Below, piece after piece: positions 1-8,174 of a stretch of DNA of 47,143 nucleotides; within the stretch, counting starts at the first letter, position 1; each line of letters begins with the position of its first letter. Origin of the DNA: an uncultured Alphaproteobacteria bacterium (GTDB taxonomy: Bacteria; Pseudomonadota; Alphaproteobacteria; Paracaedibacterales; CAITNM01); NCBI GenBank assembly GCA_903874955.1, contig CAIQTY010000007.1, forward strand, positions 1 through 47,143, given 5' to 3'. A program made the translations under genes and the position numbers. Below the pieces are notes generated by a model. It did not search any database, had not been told where the DNA came from, and was given only the letters and a program-made list of their open reading frames with translations.

Positions 1-44
1 AAATAATAAATATTAATATATGCTTAAATTAGAATTAGGGATTG

Positions 45-215
45 GAAAATTGATACTGGTGGGTTCACCCCCCTAGTCTCTCCATGGCTTGACCATAGAG
101 TCTAGAGTCTAATGAGTAAGATCATTTATTTGGTTTGCTGGATCCTAGCAAGGCCAAGGAAAAATCCTGGGATTGCCCTCCCTCTGCGTCCCCACTGACA
201 TGCTCAAGCGAATTC
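45..215 (+). repeat. Degenerate tandem copies of a dispersed intergenic repeat
   Basis: Two incomplete units of the repeat seen better at 3142-3361 and 34486-34704. The first (about 45-127) has the GGTT..CCCC-CTAGT block, a hairpin made of CTCT..ATGG pairing with CCATAGAG, and the tail AAGATCATTTATTTGG. The second (about 138-215) restarts with CTGGATCCTAG, a second hairpin, GGGATTGCC and a decayed CCC..CTGAC block. The hairpin arms differ in sequence from the other copies but still pair. It lies upstream of the secreted protein at 350. Confidence 0.6.
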
Positions 216-349
216 AGTCTTTCCTATAAAATCTTAACAATACATTATATTAATAAAAATTCCTTATTTAACATTATTATTGCATTAAAAACACAATTTT
301 GGTATTTAATAGTCTTTATTGTAATTTTTATACTATTTCAGGAGAAAAA

Positions 350-1003
350 ATGAATTTATATAATGCAACAAAAAGCATAGGCTTGTTAGTATTAGTGACA
401 ACAAGTTTATTAAGTGCGTCTTCAACTTGGTCTTTGACGGAGGATGAACATTCTGTTGACGGTCAACCTGGTACAGAAAATATCAGTAAAGAACCTATGA
501 ATATAACCCTTAGAATGAGAAGTTTAAGGAATAGTCTTTTAGCGGAAAAGAAAAAACATTTGAAAACATTCAATGAACTTACATCAGCAAATAATGAACT
601 ATCTAAATCAACGAGAGAACTATCTGAATTAAGGAAAGAACTTTCCAATACAAAATGCACAATTGATGCGTTATTTGAAGTGTTTAACTTTCTGAAAGAG
701 CCTGCTTTATTGTATACTTCCATTATTGTGAAGGAATATTTAACCGAAAATGATCGTAATAGTGATATTATAGGTTTCTTAAGATCTGTAGTGGTTGCTA
801 TTAAACAAGGGGTTTATTTTTCAACACAAGATGAAAAAGACGAGGCTGGCAGAGTTATTAAAACGGGTCAAAAAGCAACGAATGAAGCGATAATTAATTT
901 TGAAAATTTGCTCAATCACATCCGATCTTCAGATAAACCAAAGGCCAGAGACCATGCTCACGATATAGAAAACACGATAAAATCATTAGGGCTATCTTTT
1001 TAA
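350..1003 (+). CDS. Secreted coiled-coil protein, unknown function
   Basis: 217 residues, no family recognised. The ATG at 350 is chosen because AGGAGA lies just upstream and it gives a clean signal peptide (hydrophobic core about residues 9-22, likely cut at SAS-S). Residues about 55-100 are charged and heptad-like (repeated NEL, REL, KEL), predicting a coiled coil; the rest looks helical. The layout (signal peptide, coiled coil, helical C-terminus) matches the minus-strand protein at 2346-2972, though sequence identity is low. It looks monocistronic. A role outside the cytoplasm is inferred from the signal peptide only. Confidence 0.75.
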   Translation: MNLYNATKSIGLLVLVTTSLLSASSTWSLTEDEHSVDGQPGTENISKEPMNITLRMRSLRNSLLAEKKKHLKTFNELTSANNELSKSTRELSELRKELSNTKCTIDALFEVFNFLKEPALLYTSIIVKEYLTENDRNSDIIGFLRSVVVAIKQGVYFSTQDEKDEAGRVIKTGQKATNEAIINFENLLNHIRSSDKPKARDHAHDIENTIKSLGLSF

Positions 1004-1077
1004 ATCATACCAAATTAATTTCCTATTTTTGCAAAAGAAGGGCTGATTTTTTAGGCCTTCAAACTTATGCAATAGGT

Positions 1078-2169
1078 TTAGTCTATTGGTTGTGGCTTTT
1101 GCCAATTTTTTAAAAATCCGTGCACGGTTTTGCCAATCTTAATTGTGCAATCCACCGCACCATTTGTGTGACCCGATATAACGCAGAAGTTGTCTTCATA
1201 AGGCGGAGTATGATGCTTGTTATGGGATTTTGGATTTAAAATCAATCCAGAACGTTGTAAAAGTTTAACAAAAGCTGAGTTTTCTTTTGGATTACGGTGC
1301 GCCAAAAAGTGGAAATACTGTGATTGCGTAGCAATTAAACCGCTTAAAGCCATCATGTAAGAAGGCAGATGGTTACTCGATAAACTAGACAGAGCAGCCC
1401 CAGCAAGCATAACAAAATTTGCAACCCAAGACTGACGTGTAAGCCCCCAATAGCCTTTGTTTGAAATAGTTGGAGCGTAATGATGCAACGTGAAACTTAT
1501 TATCGTTTTTCGAATAGCATGTGGTAAATTTTGATTATTACAATCTAAATTGTCCATTGCATAATGGAAGAGTCCTGTTAGAAAATCTGCCAATAAGTAA
1601 CTTGCAACTGCACCCCCAAACAACTCAACTTTGGAAAGATGCTGCTGCGCTAAAGAAAGAAGACTCGTTTCTATGGCGGCCGTTGGCGCTAGAATCATGA
1701 GTTTATCAAAGACGGTATCGTGACTTTTTGACTTTCTTTCTTCTTCTTCCATCGATGTACCCATAAGGGCATAGCGTTCGTTTGCAAACGCAATAGCATC
1801 AAATTTTCCAGAAGTATCTTTGCCAGAAATACCTTTTCCAGAAAAGTCTTTGTTTGCCCCAGGGGTGAGGTCATTAACATTTTTCTCTGCAGCCAGTCTA
1901 AAATATTTTTTGAAACGAAGTTCTTTATGAACATTTGGCGTCGTGACAACAAGCTGGCTAGGTACCCTGAAAGCATCAGCCCCACCCAAAGAAGCTAAAC
2001 CAAGCGCTAATGTCCTTAAAATATTAAGAGTTGAAGAAGGATTTGTTGTTCTTGAATGCGTGGGCTGTTCGGGAAGATTGGTCTCATCCAAGGTTGCTGC
2101 CTGAGACGTATTTGTGCACAAACACAATGTTATCACTAAAGTTAAAAATAATTTTGACATTTTGGACAT
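1078..2169 (-). CDS. Secreted CarF/TMEM189-like (plasmanylethanolamine desaturase family) protein
   Basis: 363 residues. Residues about 190-350 carry the histidine pattern of the CarF/TMEM189/FAD4 lipid desaturase family: DFLTGLFHYAMD (195-206), LHHYAP (HH at 229-230), QYFHFLAH (H287, H291) and SHNKHH (H316, H319-320) followed by NFCVISGH. Known members are membrane di-iron enzymes that desaturate lipid chains, for example making the plasmalogen vinyl-ether bond. Unusually, the domain follows a Sec signal peptide (about 1-24), a second hydrophobic segment (about 47-67, ending GADAF) and a Gly/Lys/Ser-rich stretch with GKGISGKDTSGKF. The two-part N-terminus matches the paralogs at 12656-16912 and the patatins. 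Substrate unknown; a host-lipid role is inference. Confidence 0.8.
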   Translation of the reverse strand: MSKMSKLFLTLVITLCLCTNTSQAATLDETNLPEQPTHSRTTNPSSTLNILRTLALGLASLGGADAFRVPSQLVVTTPNVHKELRFKKYFRLAAEKNVNDLTPGANKDFSGKGISGKDTSGKFDAIAFANERYALMGTSMEEEERKSKSHDTVFDKLMILAPTAAIETSLLSLAQQHLSKVELFGGAVASYLLADFLTGLFHYAMDNLDCNNQNLPHAIRKTIISFTLHHYAPTISNKGYWGLTRQSWVANFVMLAGAALSSLSSNHLPSYMMALSGLIATQSQYFHFLAHRNPKENSAFVKLLQRSGLILNPKSHNKHHTPPYEDNFCVISGHTNGAVDCTIKIGKTVHGFLKNWQKPQPID

Positions 2170-2224
2170 ATATTGCTTTACATTAAATTTAATCTTCTAT
2201 ACTGCAATTTTTAATTCATAATGG

Positions 2225-2239
2225 TTAACAAAAGGTTAA
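2225..2239 (-). promoter_or_regulatory. Possible CtrA-type site (TTAA-N7-TTAA)
   Basis: Read on the minus strand it is TTAACCTTTTGTTAACC, a full match to the alphaproteobacterial CtrA consensus TTAA-N7-TTAA including the extra CC after each half. It sits 56 bp upstream of the desaturase-like gene. In DNA this AT-rich several bare TTAA-N7-TTAA matches are expected by chance in 47 kb, so only the extended match and its position give it weight. Confidence 0.35.
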
Positions 2240-2345
2240 GAAAACTGGGGGAAAGAATTTTCTCTTTGATAAATCAAAATCGCCCACTGCTCCTAAGGCT
2301 CAGCACGATTGGCAAACCAAGCGTATGTTCTGCATATAGCAGCCT

Positions 2346-2972
2346 TCACTTTGCAGTGCCGTCGTTTTTATCAAGAAAGCTTTTTAGTTTTATATAGATT
2401 TTAGCAGCGTCCCCAGTAAATAACGTCCCATATGGAATCGCTGTGGCAGCAATACGTCGATCATGAGATGTAATAGTTTTTATTTCTGATATGAAATACT
2501 TAAACGCTAATACTGAAGACACCACCCCAAGAATACGATGACATTCTCCTGGTTTTTCCTTAAATATAGGAATTAAAATGCGCTTAATTTGCTCCATGTC
2601 AATTTCCGGATGCGCTAGACGGCCAGTAACGAAATCAACAAACCTCAGCATTAAGGTCTCTTCATCGCTACCTTCTTCTAAAGGAAGTGATCGGATTAAA
2701 TCGAATTTTATCTGAGGATTTATACTATACAATATTCTATCTAGATTATCCTTATGAATATTAATGATATTTTCTATCTCACGTTTCTGATCGGATAATT
2801 GAGTTGCTAACGCATCTCTTTCTTCCTGCAGCTTTGTATACTCACGAAGAGAGACAACTTGCTTACCAACTGGCGTAGCGGCTAATTTTTCATCACGTTG
2901 TCGCGGTGAGGATGCATTTAGCGCCCCAATTACTAAAAACATCAGGAATAAAACATTTTTAAAAGTTTTCAT
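2346..2972 (-). CDS. Secreted coiled-coil protein, unknown function
   Basis: 208 residues, family not recognised. Signal peptide residues 1-20 with likely cleavage at LNA-SS. Residues about 40-80 are a charged heptad-like region (YTKLQEERDALATQL), predicted coiled coil. The remainder is helical, with a moderately hydrophobic stretch around VVSSVLAFKYFISEI. A sigma70-like promoter with perfect TTGACA lies upstream (3016-3044). The layout resembles the protein at 350-1003. It ends within about 180 bp of the desaturase-like gene start but has its own promoter, so co-transcription is uncertain. Confidence 0.75.
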   Translation of the reverse strand: MKTFKNVLFLMFLVIGALNASSPRQRDEKLAATPVGKQVVSLREYTKLQEERDALATQLSDQKREIENIINIHKDNLDRILYSINPQIKFDLIRSLPLEEGSDEETLMLRFVDFVTGRLAHPEIDMEQIKRILIPIFKEKPGECHRILGVVSSVLAFKYFISEIKTITSHDRRIAATAIPYGTLFTGDAAKIYIKLKSFLDKNDGTAK

Positions 2973-3015
2973 TTTTTCACCCTTATTTTAGAATCAGAAA
3001 TTACACTAAAATTTC

Positions 3016-3044
3016 AATATCATCAATAACTATTGATATGTCAA
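3016..3044 (-). promoter_or_regulatory. Sigma70-like promoter with overlapping palindrome
   Basis: On the minus strand TTGACA (3039-3044) is followed after 17 bp by GATATT (3016-3021). The spacer holds a 7+7 bp inverted repeat, ATCAATA-ac-TATTGAT (3022-3037), a possible operator. It lies about 45 bp upstream of the ATG at 2972. Confidence 0.5.
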
Positions 3045-3141
3045 ATATTATATTTTAAGCACCAAATAATGAATAAAGTATAAATATGATTGTTTTATTT
3101 AAGAGCGCGCGGCGTAATGAATCTTATTCGACGTTACTAAT

Positions 3142-3361
3142 CTGGTTCCTAGGGTAGGCGTCCGAGGAAAAGTACTGGGTTTGCCCCACTAGTATCCCGC
3201 AGACTTGATCCGCGGGTCCAGTAACTAAGATCATTTATCTGGAATTTTTAGAAATTAGTATAAGAAGACTAATAAATTTATGATTTTCATAATGATTTGA
3301 TCATAGGGCCTAATTTTTCCTATCACCCCTCAGCTACGATGCAAAAGAATTGTACGGTTTA
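3142..3361 (+). repeat. Dispersed intergenic repeat, full-length copy
   Basis: About 220 bp, matching 34486-34704 along its length in the same orientation; about 80 bp from GACTTGATCCGCGGGTCC through CTAATAAATTTATG are nearly identical. It contains three hairpins: TTCCTAGG/CCGAGGAA, CCCGC/GCGGG, and ATTAGT/ACTAAT. The CCCGC-GACTTGATC-GCGGG core resembles, from memory, palindromic intergenic repeats of other alphaproteobacteria such as Rickettsia and Wolbachia. No reading frame spans it. Confidence 0.85.
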
Positions 3362-3424
3362 GTAAGAATGATTAGAAAAACTGCTGCTCCCACTCAATGA
3401 AAACTGAAGACGAAAAATATAGCT

Positions 3425-3452
3425 AAAAAAAAGGGGAGACATTACTCTCCCC
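3425..3452 (-). terminator. Rho-independent terminator after the dnaK remnant
   Basis: On the minus strand GGGGAGA-GTAATG-TCTCCCC forms a perfect 7 bp hairpin followed by eight T residues. It lies 20 bp beyond the stop codon of the dnaK remnant and is probably its original terminator. Confidence 0.85.
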
Positions 3453-3472
3453 ACTTTCGCTAAATTCAGTGA

Positions 3473-3616
3473 TTATGCTTTCTTACGGTCGTCTTCTTTA
3501 ACTTCGTATTCTGCATCGACAATTTTTTCACCCTCTGGCGTTGAATCAGGTGCAGCGAGAAATCCCCCCACCACACGTTCTCTTGCCCCAGGCACATGCG
3601 TTAATTCTAGCGCACC
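3473..3616 (-). pseudogene. dnaK: 3' remnant of dnaK (Hsp70 C-terminal tail)
   Basis: An open minus-strand frame ending at the TAA at 3473-3475 encodes a tail finishing EGEKIVDAEYEVKEDDRKKA. This is the typical acidic, lysine-ended tail of bacterial DnaK, where the VDAE(F/Y)E motif is conserved. No start, ATPase domain or substrate-binding domain is present. About 25-30 residues look DnaK-like; further upstream the frame stays open (GARERVVGGFL) but passes into a GC-richer stretch that may not be dnaK. The intact terminator follows. The full gene is presumably elsewhere, so this is likely a duplication or rearrangement scar beside the dispersed repeat. A surviving linked 5' part is excluded within this window. 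Confidence 0.65.
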
Positions 3617-3731
3617 CCATCAATTCAAAATCTCCTCATTATTGGCAATTTTAATTATAAATTAACAATATTATGTTTAAAATTAAATTAAGCATTGATT
3701 TTTGATTTTGATAGATAATAAAGGTTACGTC

Positions 3732-4928
3732 ATGGGTAAACAGATCGTTAAAATAAAGCTGGTTCTTTTTATCCTTGTCTTTAGCCTTCTTCCTTTTATA
3801 TCAGCCCATATCCTGTTCGATTCTCACAAAAACGGACACTTAAACCACCAAGATCTTGGCAACATCAACTCTGGTATTGCCGGCTTTATCGTTCTTGGTA
3901 TGTTCATTGCTGCGCGCTACGGTGCCAAAATAGAAAAAGTCGTATACTCTCTGCAAAATTTGGCAAACGGCAATAAAAACACCACCATTTATTTTCAAGG
4001 GGAACATAACGAATTTGGTCACATAGCCGATGCGATCAAGGTTTTTCAAAAACTTCTCGTAGCCGTTGAAGAAATAAAAAACCAAGAACAAAAAAATACT
4101 AAGGCAGGTTCGCAAGCTGAAAAAACTTATCCGCAAGAAGGCGCATACGAAGCGATTAATTTTGCCATCGGATCAATTATCACCAAGGCCCAGTCTTGTT
4201 TATCAGAAGCAACCACCATGAATGCAAGCGTCGATCGGCTTTCCAAAAACTCCCAGTCCTTTGCGGAATTAGTTGGGAAAGCTATTCAAAGTACAAATAA
4301 CGTTACGTCCTCAACCGATGAATTAGCTTTTTCCATAAAAGAAATTGGAAACCAAGTCAGCCAAGCCAGCGAGATCACCCAAGCAGCTGTTTCAACGACA
4401 AACCGCACCAACCGGGCGGTACAAGATCTGTCAGAGGCGGTCGAGCGTATTGATAAAGTCATTAATCTCATTTCAGATATCGCTGAACAAACCAACCTTT
4501 TAGCGCTCAACGCCACCATCGAAGCCGCCCGCGCCGGAGAAGCCGGGAAAGGCTTTACCGTGGTCGCAGCCGAGGTTAAAAACCTGGCAAACCAAACCAC
4601 AAAAGCCACTGAAGACATTGAAACCCAAATAAGCTGCATTCAAAATGCAACCATCGATTCCGTCAATGCCATCGATGAAATCACTAAAACCATTAAAGAA
4701 ATGGATAAAATATCTTCATCGATTTCTCTTGCCGTTGCCCAACAAGGCGAGACAACCGAGCGAATCGGCCAAAACACCCAAAATGCCGCCGCAAGCACCA
4801 AATCTGTTGAAGAAAAAACCAGCATTTTAAATGATGAATTTGAAACGATCAGTTCAAATTCAAGAGCTATTCACGAAATGATCGCCCATATCATGAGCGA
4901 AGCTCAAAATTTGCAAAAAAACCTTTAA
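3732..4928 (+). CDS. Methyl-accepting chemotaxis protein without a ligand-binding domain
   Basis: 398 residues from the ATG at 3732, which has AAAGG at good spacing; an upstream in-frame TTG at 3702 is less likely. Two membrane segments (about 5-24 and 45-63) enclose only about 20 residues, so there is no room for a periplasmic sensor domain. A HAMP-like region follows (about 66-115). The C-terminal half is the cytoplasmic MCP signalling hairpin, with the conserved tip [20 protein letters not shown] and [15 protein letters not shown], which binds CheA and CheW. First gene of an MCP-cheA-cheW operon. Stimulus unknown; it could sense membrane state or partner with another protein. Visibly GC-richer than neighbouring secreted-protein genes. 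Confidence 0.93.
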   Translation: MGKQIVKIKLVLFILVFSLLPFISAHILFDSHKNGHLNHQDLGNINSGIAGFIVLGMFIAARYGAKIEKVVYSLQNLANGNKNTTIYFQGEHNEFGHIADAIKVFQKLLVAVEEIKNQEQKNTKAGSQAEKTYPQEGAYEAINFAIGSIITKAQSCLSEATTMNASVDRLSKNSQSFAELVGKAIQSTNNVTSSTDELAFSIKEIGNQVSQASEITQAAVSTTNRTNRAVQDLSEAVERIDKVINLISDIAEQTNLLALNATIEAARAGEAGKGFTVVAAEVKNLANQTTKATEDIETQISCIQNATIDSVNAIDEITKTIKEMDKISSSISLAVAQQGETTERIGQNTQNAAASTKSVEEKTSILNDEFETISSNSRAIHEMIAHIMSEAQNLQKNL

Positions 4929-4958
4929 AGATTGTCATGGTGCCAAAGGGTTTAACGT

Positions 4959-7661
4959 ATGGATGAACTACTCGTTGATTTTTTATCAGAGACAACCGAA
5001 AGCCTCGCTCAGCTAGATAATGATCTCATCGTCTTAGAAAAAGATCCTAATAACACCGATATCCTAAATGGCATCTTTCGTACCTTGCACACCATCAAAG
5101 GCACCTGCGGATTTCTTGGATTTCAGCGGCTTGAACTGGTAGCCCATGCCGGTGAAAGCGTTTTGGTTAAAATTCGCGACAACCAAATTGATGCTTCATC
5201 AGAAATTATTTCCCTGATCTTTCAATGCCTTGATGCCGTTAAGTTTATTGTCACCGAAATGGCTGAACATGGATCTGAGCCAGAAGGCGATGACAATTTT
5301 CTCATCGCCCAGTTAAGCATAGCGGCCGAAGGACATAAAGAAGACACAAAAGTTGAATTACCCGAGGCGCCTCAAGAAGTTCCCATAGCGACCGGCCAGA
5401 ATGAAAATCAACCGCCTGATTCCGCACAAGACGCTGGCTGGGATAACTTTAAACATGAACCGGAAAAAGACGCAACGCAACATGAGCAAGCTCCCCTTGA
5501 TCCGCCCCCCTCAACCTCCCCTGTGCCAGCCGTGCCCCTTGCTGCCCCCGTTGAAGAGAAAAAACCCAAAGCCGAAAAAGCCGAAGGAGAAAGCTCCCTA
5601 CTTAATCAAAACGTCAGGGTCAACGTTAAGCTTTTAGAAAACCTCATGAACACGGTAAGCGACTTGGTGCAAACCCGCAATCAGCTGTTTCAAATCTTTA
5701 AAAATACCGACAACCCTAAGGCACACACGTCTTTAAATCACCTTAGCCACATCACCTCAGAACTCCAGACAGGCCTGATGAAAACCCGCCTACAACCGAT
5801 AAGTAATGCCTGGGCCAAAATTCCTCGCCTAGTCAGAGACCTTGCCCACGACACCGGTAAACAAATTGAGTTAGAAATGATCGGCGAGGAAACCGAACTC
5901 GACCGCCAAGTTATTGAATCAATCAAAGATCCGCTTACCCACATGATCCGCAATTCCGCCGATCACGGGCTTGAATCCCCTGAAGATCGCCTTAGAGCCA
6001 ACAAACCCGAAATAGGCAAGATTACCCTTAAAGCCTTCCACGCAGGTGGGCTAGTCATTGTCGAAATTGCCGATAATGGCCGCGGCCTACCCATTGAAAA
6101 AATCAAAGAAAAAGCCCTCAAAAACGGCATTGTCACCCAAGACGTGCTGCAAACCATGACAGAAAGTCAGGTCTTTCAATTTATTTTTAGCTCTGGTTTT
6201 TCAACCGCTGAAAAGGTTACCAATATCTCTGGTCGAGGCGTCGGCATGGATGTGGTCCGCAGCAATATCGAAAAAATTGGCGGAACCGTTGAGGTTAAAT
6301 CAGTAGCTGGAAAAGGCTCAACCTTTACCATTAAAATTCCCCTAACCGTTGCGATCGTCTCAGTACTTATCGCTGAGATTGATGGCTACCGCTTTGCCAT
6401 TCAACAACTCAGTATTTTGGAACTTGTTAAACTTAGCAACGCTTGTGAAAGTAAAGTCGAATACCTCTACGATAAGCCGGTACTGCGCCTGCGCAATAAG
6501 TTAATCCCTTTGATCAACCTCAGGGAATTTTTAGGGATGAAACAGGAACTTGATCTGATGGTGGAAGGGGATTTCAATAAATCCCACATCATCGTGCTTC
6601 AGGTCGGCGTCGAGGTCATTGGTCTCATCGTCGATAAGGTCCATGATATTCAAGAAATTGTCGTGAAACCCGTGCCGTCTCTACTTAAACATATTCCCAT
6701 CTATGCGGGCAACACCATCCTTGGTGATGGCAGCGTGATCATGATTCTTGATCCAAACGGATTGGTCACTTCCCTTGGCGACAAACACAACACCGAATCA
6801 CTCAACGAGGCCTTCGCCATCGAACATACCATCCACGATGTTCACCAACGCGATGTATTTTTAGTCTTTTATGCAGGCGATGAAACCCCCAAAGCCATCG
6901 CCCTTTCTGCCCTCACCCGGCTAGAGACCATCGCCATGGAAAAAATTGAATTTTCTGACAATAAAGCCTTTATTCAATACCGCGGCAACCTTATCCCCCT
7001 AATCAATTTAAGCGGATCTTCCGATTTCCCAAACGAGGGCATCAAACCAACCTTCATCTTATCTAACGCCCAGCACACCATGGGGGTCATCATCGATGAA
7101 ATCGTTGATATTTTGGAAGAAGAAATGGATGTCCAAATGAAGTCCATCACCCCCGGAAAACTTGGCACTATCGTATTAAGAAATCATGCTACCGACATTA
7201 TTGACGTGGAATACTACTTCCAAAAAGTCTACCCAGGTGAGGTCAACACCTCTTCAAAAGAACAAACCAAGAAAAATATTCTCTACCTTGGCGATAACGT
7301 CTATGGTATCAGCGTTCTAACCCCGCTGCTGCAAGCCGAAGGCTACCATATTTTAAAATTCGACCAAATCAATCAAGCAAGGCCTTACCTTGTTCCAAGC
7401 TTTAATATCAACACGATCATCCTCGACCTTGATTCCCCACCAAAAGATTTTATCAGAACTGATCTTGCCTCCCTTAGGAATGAATCCCCAATTCCCTTAA
7501 TGGCGCTATTGAATCAAGACCAAATCGAAGAACAGGATAACGGCCAAAATCCCCTTGATGACATCCCTTTTGTCAGCAAATCCAACCGCAGCCAAATCAT
7601 CGGCAAACTCAATGAAATCATCAAATTACAAGCCCATAACAGCCAAGGGGTGGCCCTATGA
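4959..7661 (+). CDS. cheA: Hybrid chemotaxis histidine kinase CheA with two CheW-like domains and a receiver-like tail
   Basis: 900 residues, longer than a usual CheA (about 650). In order: Hpt/P1 domain with HTIKG (phosphorylated His44); Pro/Glu/Lys-rich linker (about 120-215) with no clear P2 domain; P3 dimerisation helices; ATPase with N box HMIRNSADHGLE, DNGRGL and GRGVGMDVV; CheW-like regulatory domain; a second CheW-like segment (from about FLVFYAGDE); and a C-terminal receiver-like region (about 770-895). In the last, the phosphoacceptor position is kept (D823 in LDLDSPP) and a Lys follows, but one of the paired acidic residues is Gly and the usual Thr is missing. It lies 30 bp after the MCP gene and overlaps cheW by 4 bp. 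Confidence 0.95.
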   Translation: MDELLVDFLSETTESLAQLDNDLIVLEKDPNNTDILNGIFRTLHTIKGTCGFLGFQRLELVAHAGESVLVKIRDNQIDASSEIISLIFQCLDAVKFIVTEMAEHGSEPEGDDNFLIAQLSIAAEGHKEDTKVELPEAPQEVPIATGQNENQPPDSAQDAGWDNFKHEPEKDATQHEQAPLDPPPSTSPVPAVPLAAPVEEKKPKAEKAEGESSLLNQNVRVNVKLLENLMNTVSDLVQTRNQLFQIFKNTDNPKAHTSLNHLSHITSELQTGLMKTRLQPISNAWAKIPRLVRDLAHDTGKQIELEMIGEETELDRQVIESIKDPLTHMIRNSADHGLESPEDRLRANKPEIGKITLKAFHAGGLVIVEIADNGRGLPIEKIKEKALKNGIVTQDVLQTMTESQVFQFIFSSGFSTAEKVTNISGRGVGMDVVRSNIEKIGGTVEVKSVAGKGSTFTIKIPLTVAIVSVLIAEIDGYRFAIQQLSILELVKLSNACESKVEYLYDKPVLRLRNKLIPLINLREFLGMKQELDLMVEGDFNKSHIIVLQVGVEVIGLIVDKVHDIQEIVVKPVPSLLKHIPIYAGNTILGDGSVIMILDPNGLVTSLGDKHNTESLNEAFAIEHTIHDVHQRDVFLVFYAGDETPKAIALSALTRLETIAMEKIEFSDNKAFIQYRGNLIPLINLSGSSDFPNEGIKPTFILSNAQHTMGVIIDEIVDILEEEMDVQMKSITPGKLGTIVLRNHATDIIDVEYYFQKVYPGEVNTSSKEQTKKNILYLGDNVYGISVLTPLLQAEGYHILKFDQINQARPYLVPSFNINTIILDLDSPPKDFIRTDLASLRNESPIPLMALLNQDQIEEQDNGQNPLDDIPFVSKSNRSQIIGKLNEIIKLQAHNSQGVAL

Positions 7662-8101
7662 TAGAAACCACACCCTCTTTTGAACAAGAATACCTCACGG
7701 TTCATATTGAAGACGCGCTTTTCGGCATTCCCGTTAAAAAAGTTAAGGATGTTTTTTCAAGCCAACCGATTATGCCGGTGCCCCTTGCTTCTTCTGATAT
7801 TCTTGGGGTGATGAATCTTCGGGGTAATATTGTCACCGCAATTAATTTACGCGAAAGGCTTAGCCTTTTTGAACAAGCTAACCCCAAAAAAGGTATGCAT
7901 GTCGTGGTGGAATACGGCGATGAACTCTATAGCCTGGTGATCGACAGCGTGGGAGAGGTCCTCTCCCTTCCGCCCGAAACTATTGAAGCCGCTCCCTCTA
8001 TTCTCGATCCTAAGTGGCGAGAGGTTACCTCCGGCGTTTATAAACTCAAAGACAAATTACTGATCATTTTGAACTTGGATAAAATCTTGAAAAATTCATA
8101 A
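7658..8101 (+). CDS. cheW: Chemotaxis coupling protein CheW
   Basis: 147 residues, a single CheW domain of normal length, with VMNLRGNIVTAINLRERL and the closing LIILNLDKIL strand typical of the family. CheW bridges the MCP tip and the P5 domain of CheA in the cytoplasm. Its ATG overlaps the cheA stop (ATGA) and AAGGGG precedes it, so the genes are translationally coupled. A strong terminator follows, closing the operon. No cheY, cheR, cheB or flagellar gene is in the window. Confidence 0.95.
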   Translation: MIETTPSFEQEYLTVHIEDALFGIPVKKVKDVFSSQPIMPVPLASSDILGVMNLRGNIVTAINLRERLSLFEQANPKKGMHVVVEYGDELYSLVIDSVGEVLSLPPETIEAAPSILDPKWREVTSGVYKLKDKLLIILNLDKILKNS

Positions 8102-8102
8102 A

Positions 8103-8132
8103 GGGCGTGCTGAGGGAAAGCACACCCTTTTT
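8103..8132 (+). terminator. Rho-independent terminator of the che operon
   Basis: GGGCGTGCT pairs with AGCACACCC (one wobble) around a 7 nt loop, followed by TTTTT. It begins 2 bp after the cheW stop. Confidence 0.9.
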
Positions 8133-8174
8133 AAGTTTATGAACAGTTACTGCCCATGAGATGGGAGAAAAATA

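Noticed and set aside
135..353. 72-codon plus-strand frame starting LDPSKAKEKSW
   Set aside because: It translates the dispersed repeat; the frame ends over the ribosome binding site of the real gene at 350.
4286..4639. 117-codon open frame on the minus strand
   Set aside because: Antisense to the MCP signalling domain; its Ala/Ser/Arg composition is what the GC-richer codons of the real gene produce in reverse.
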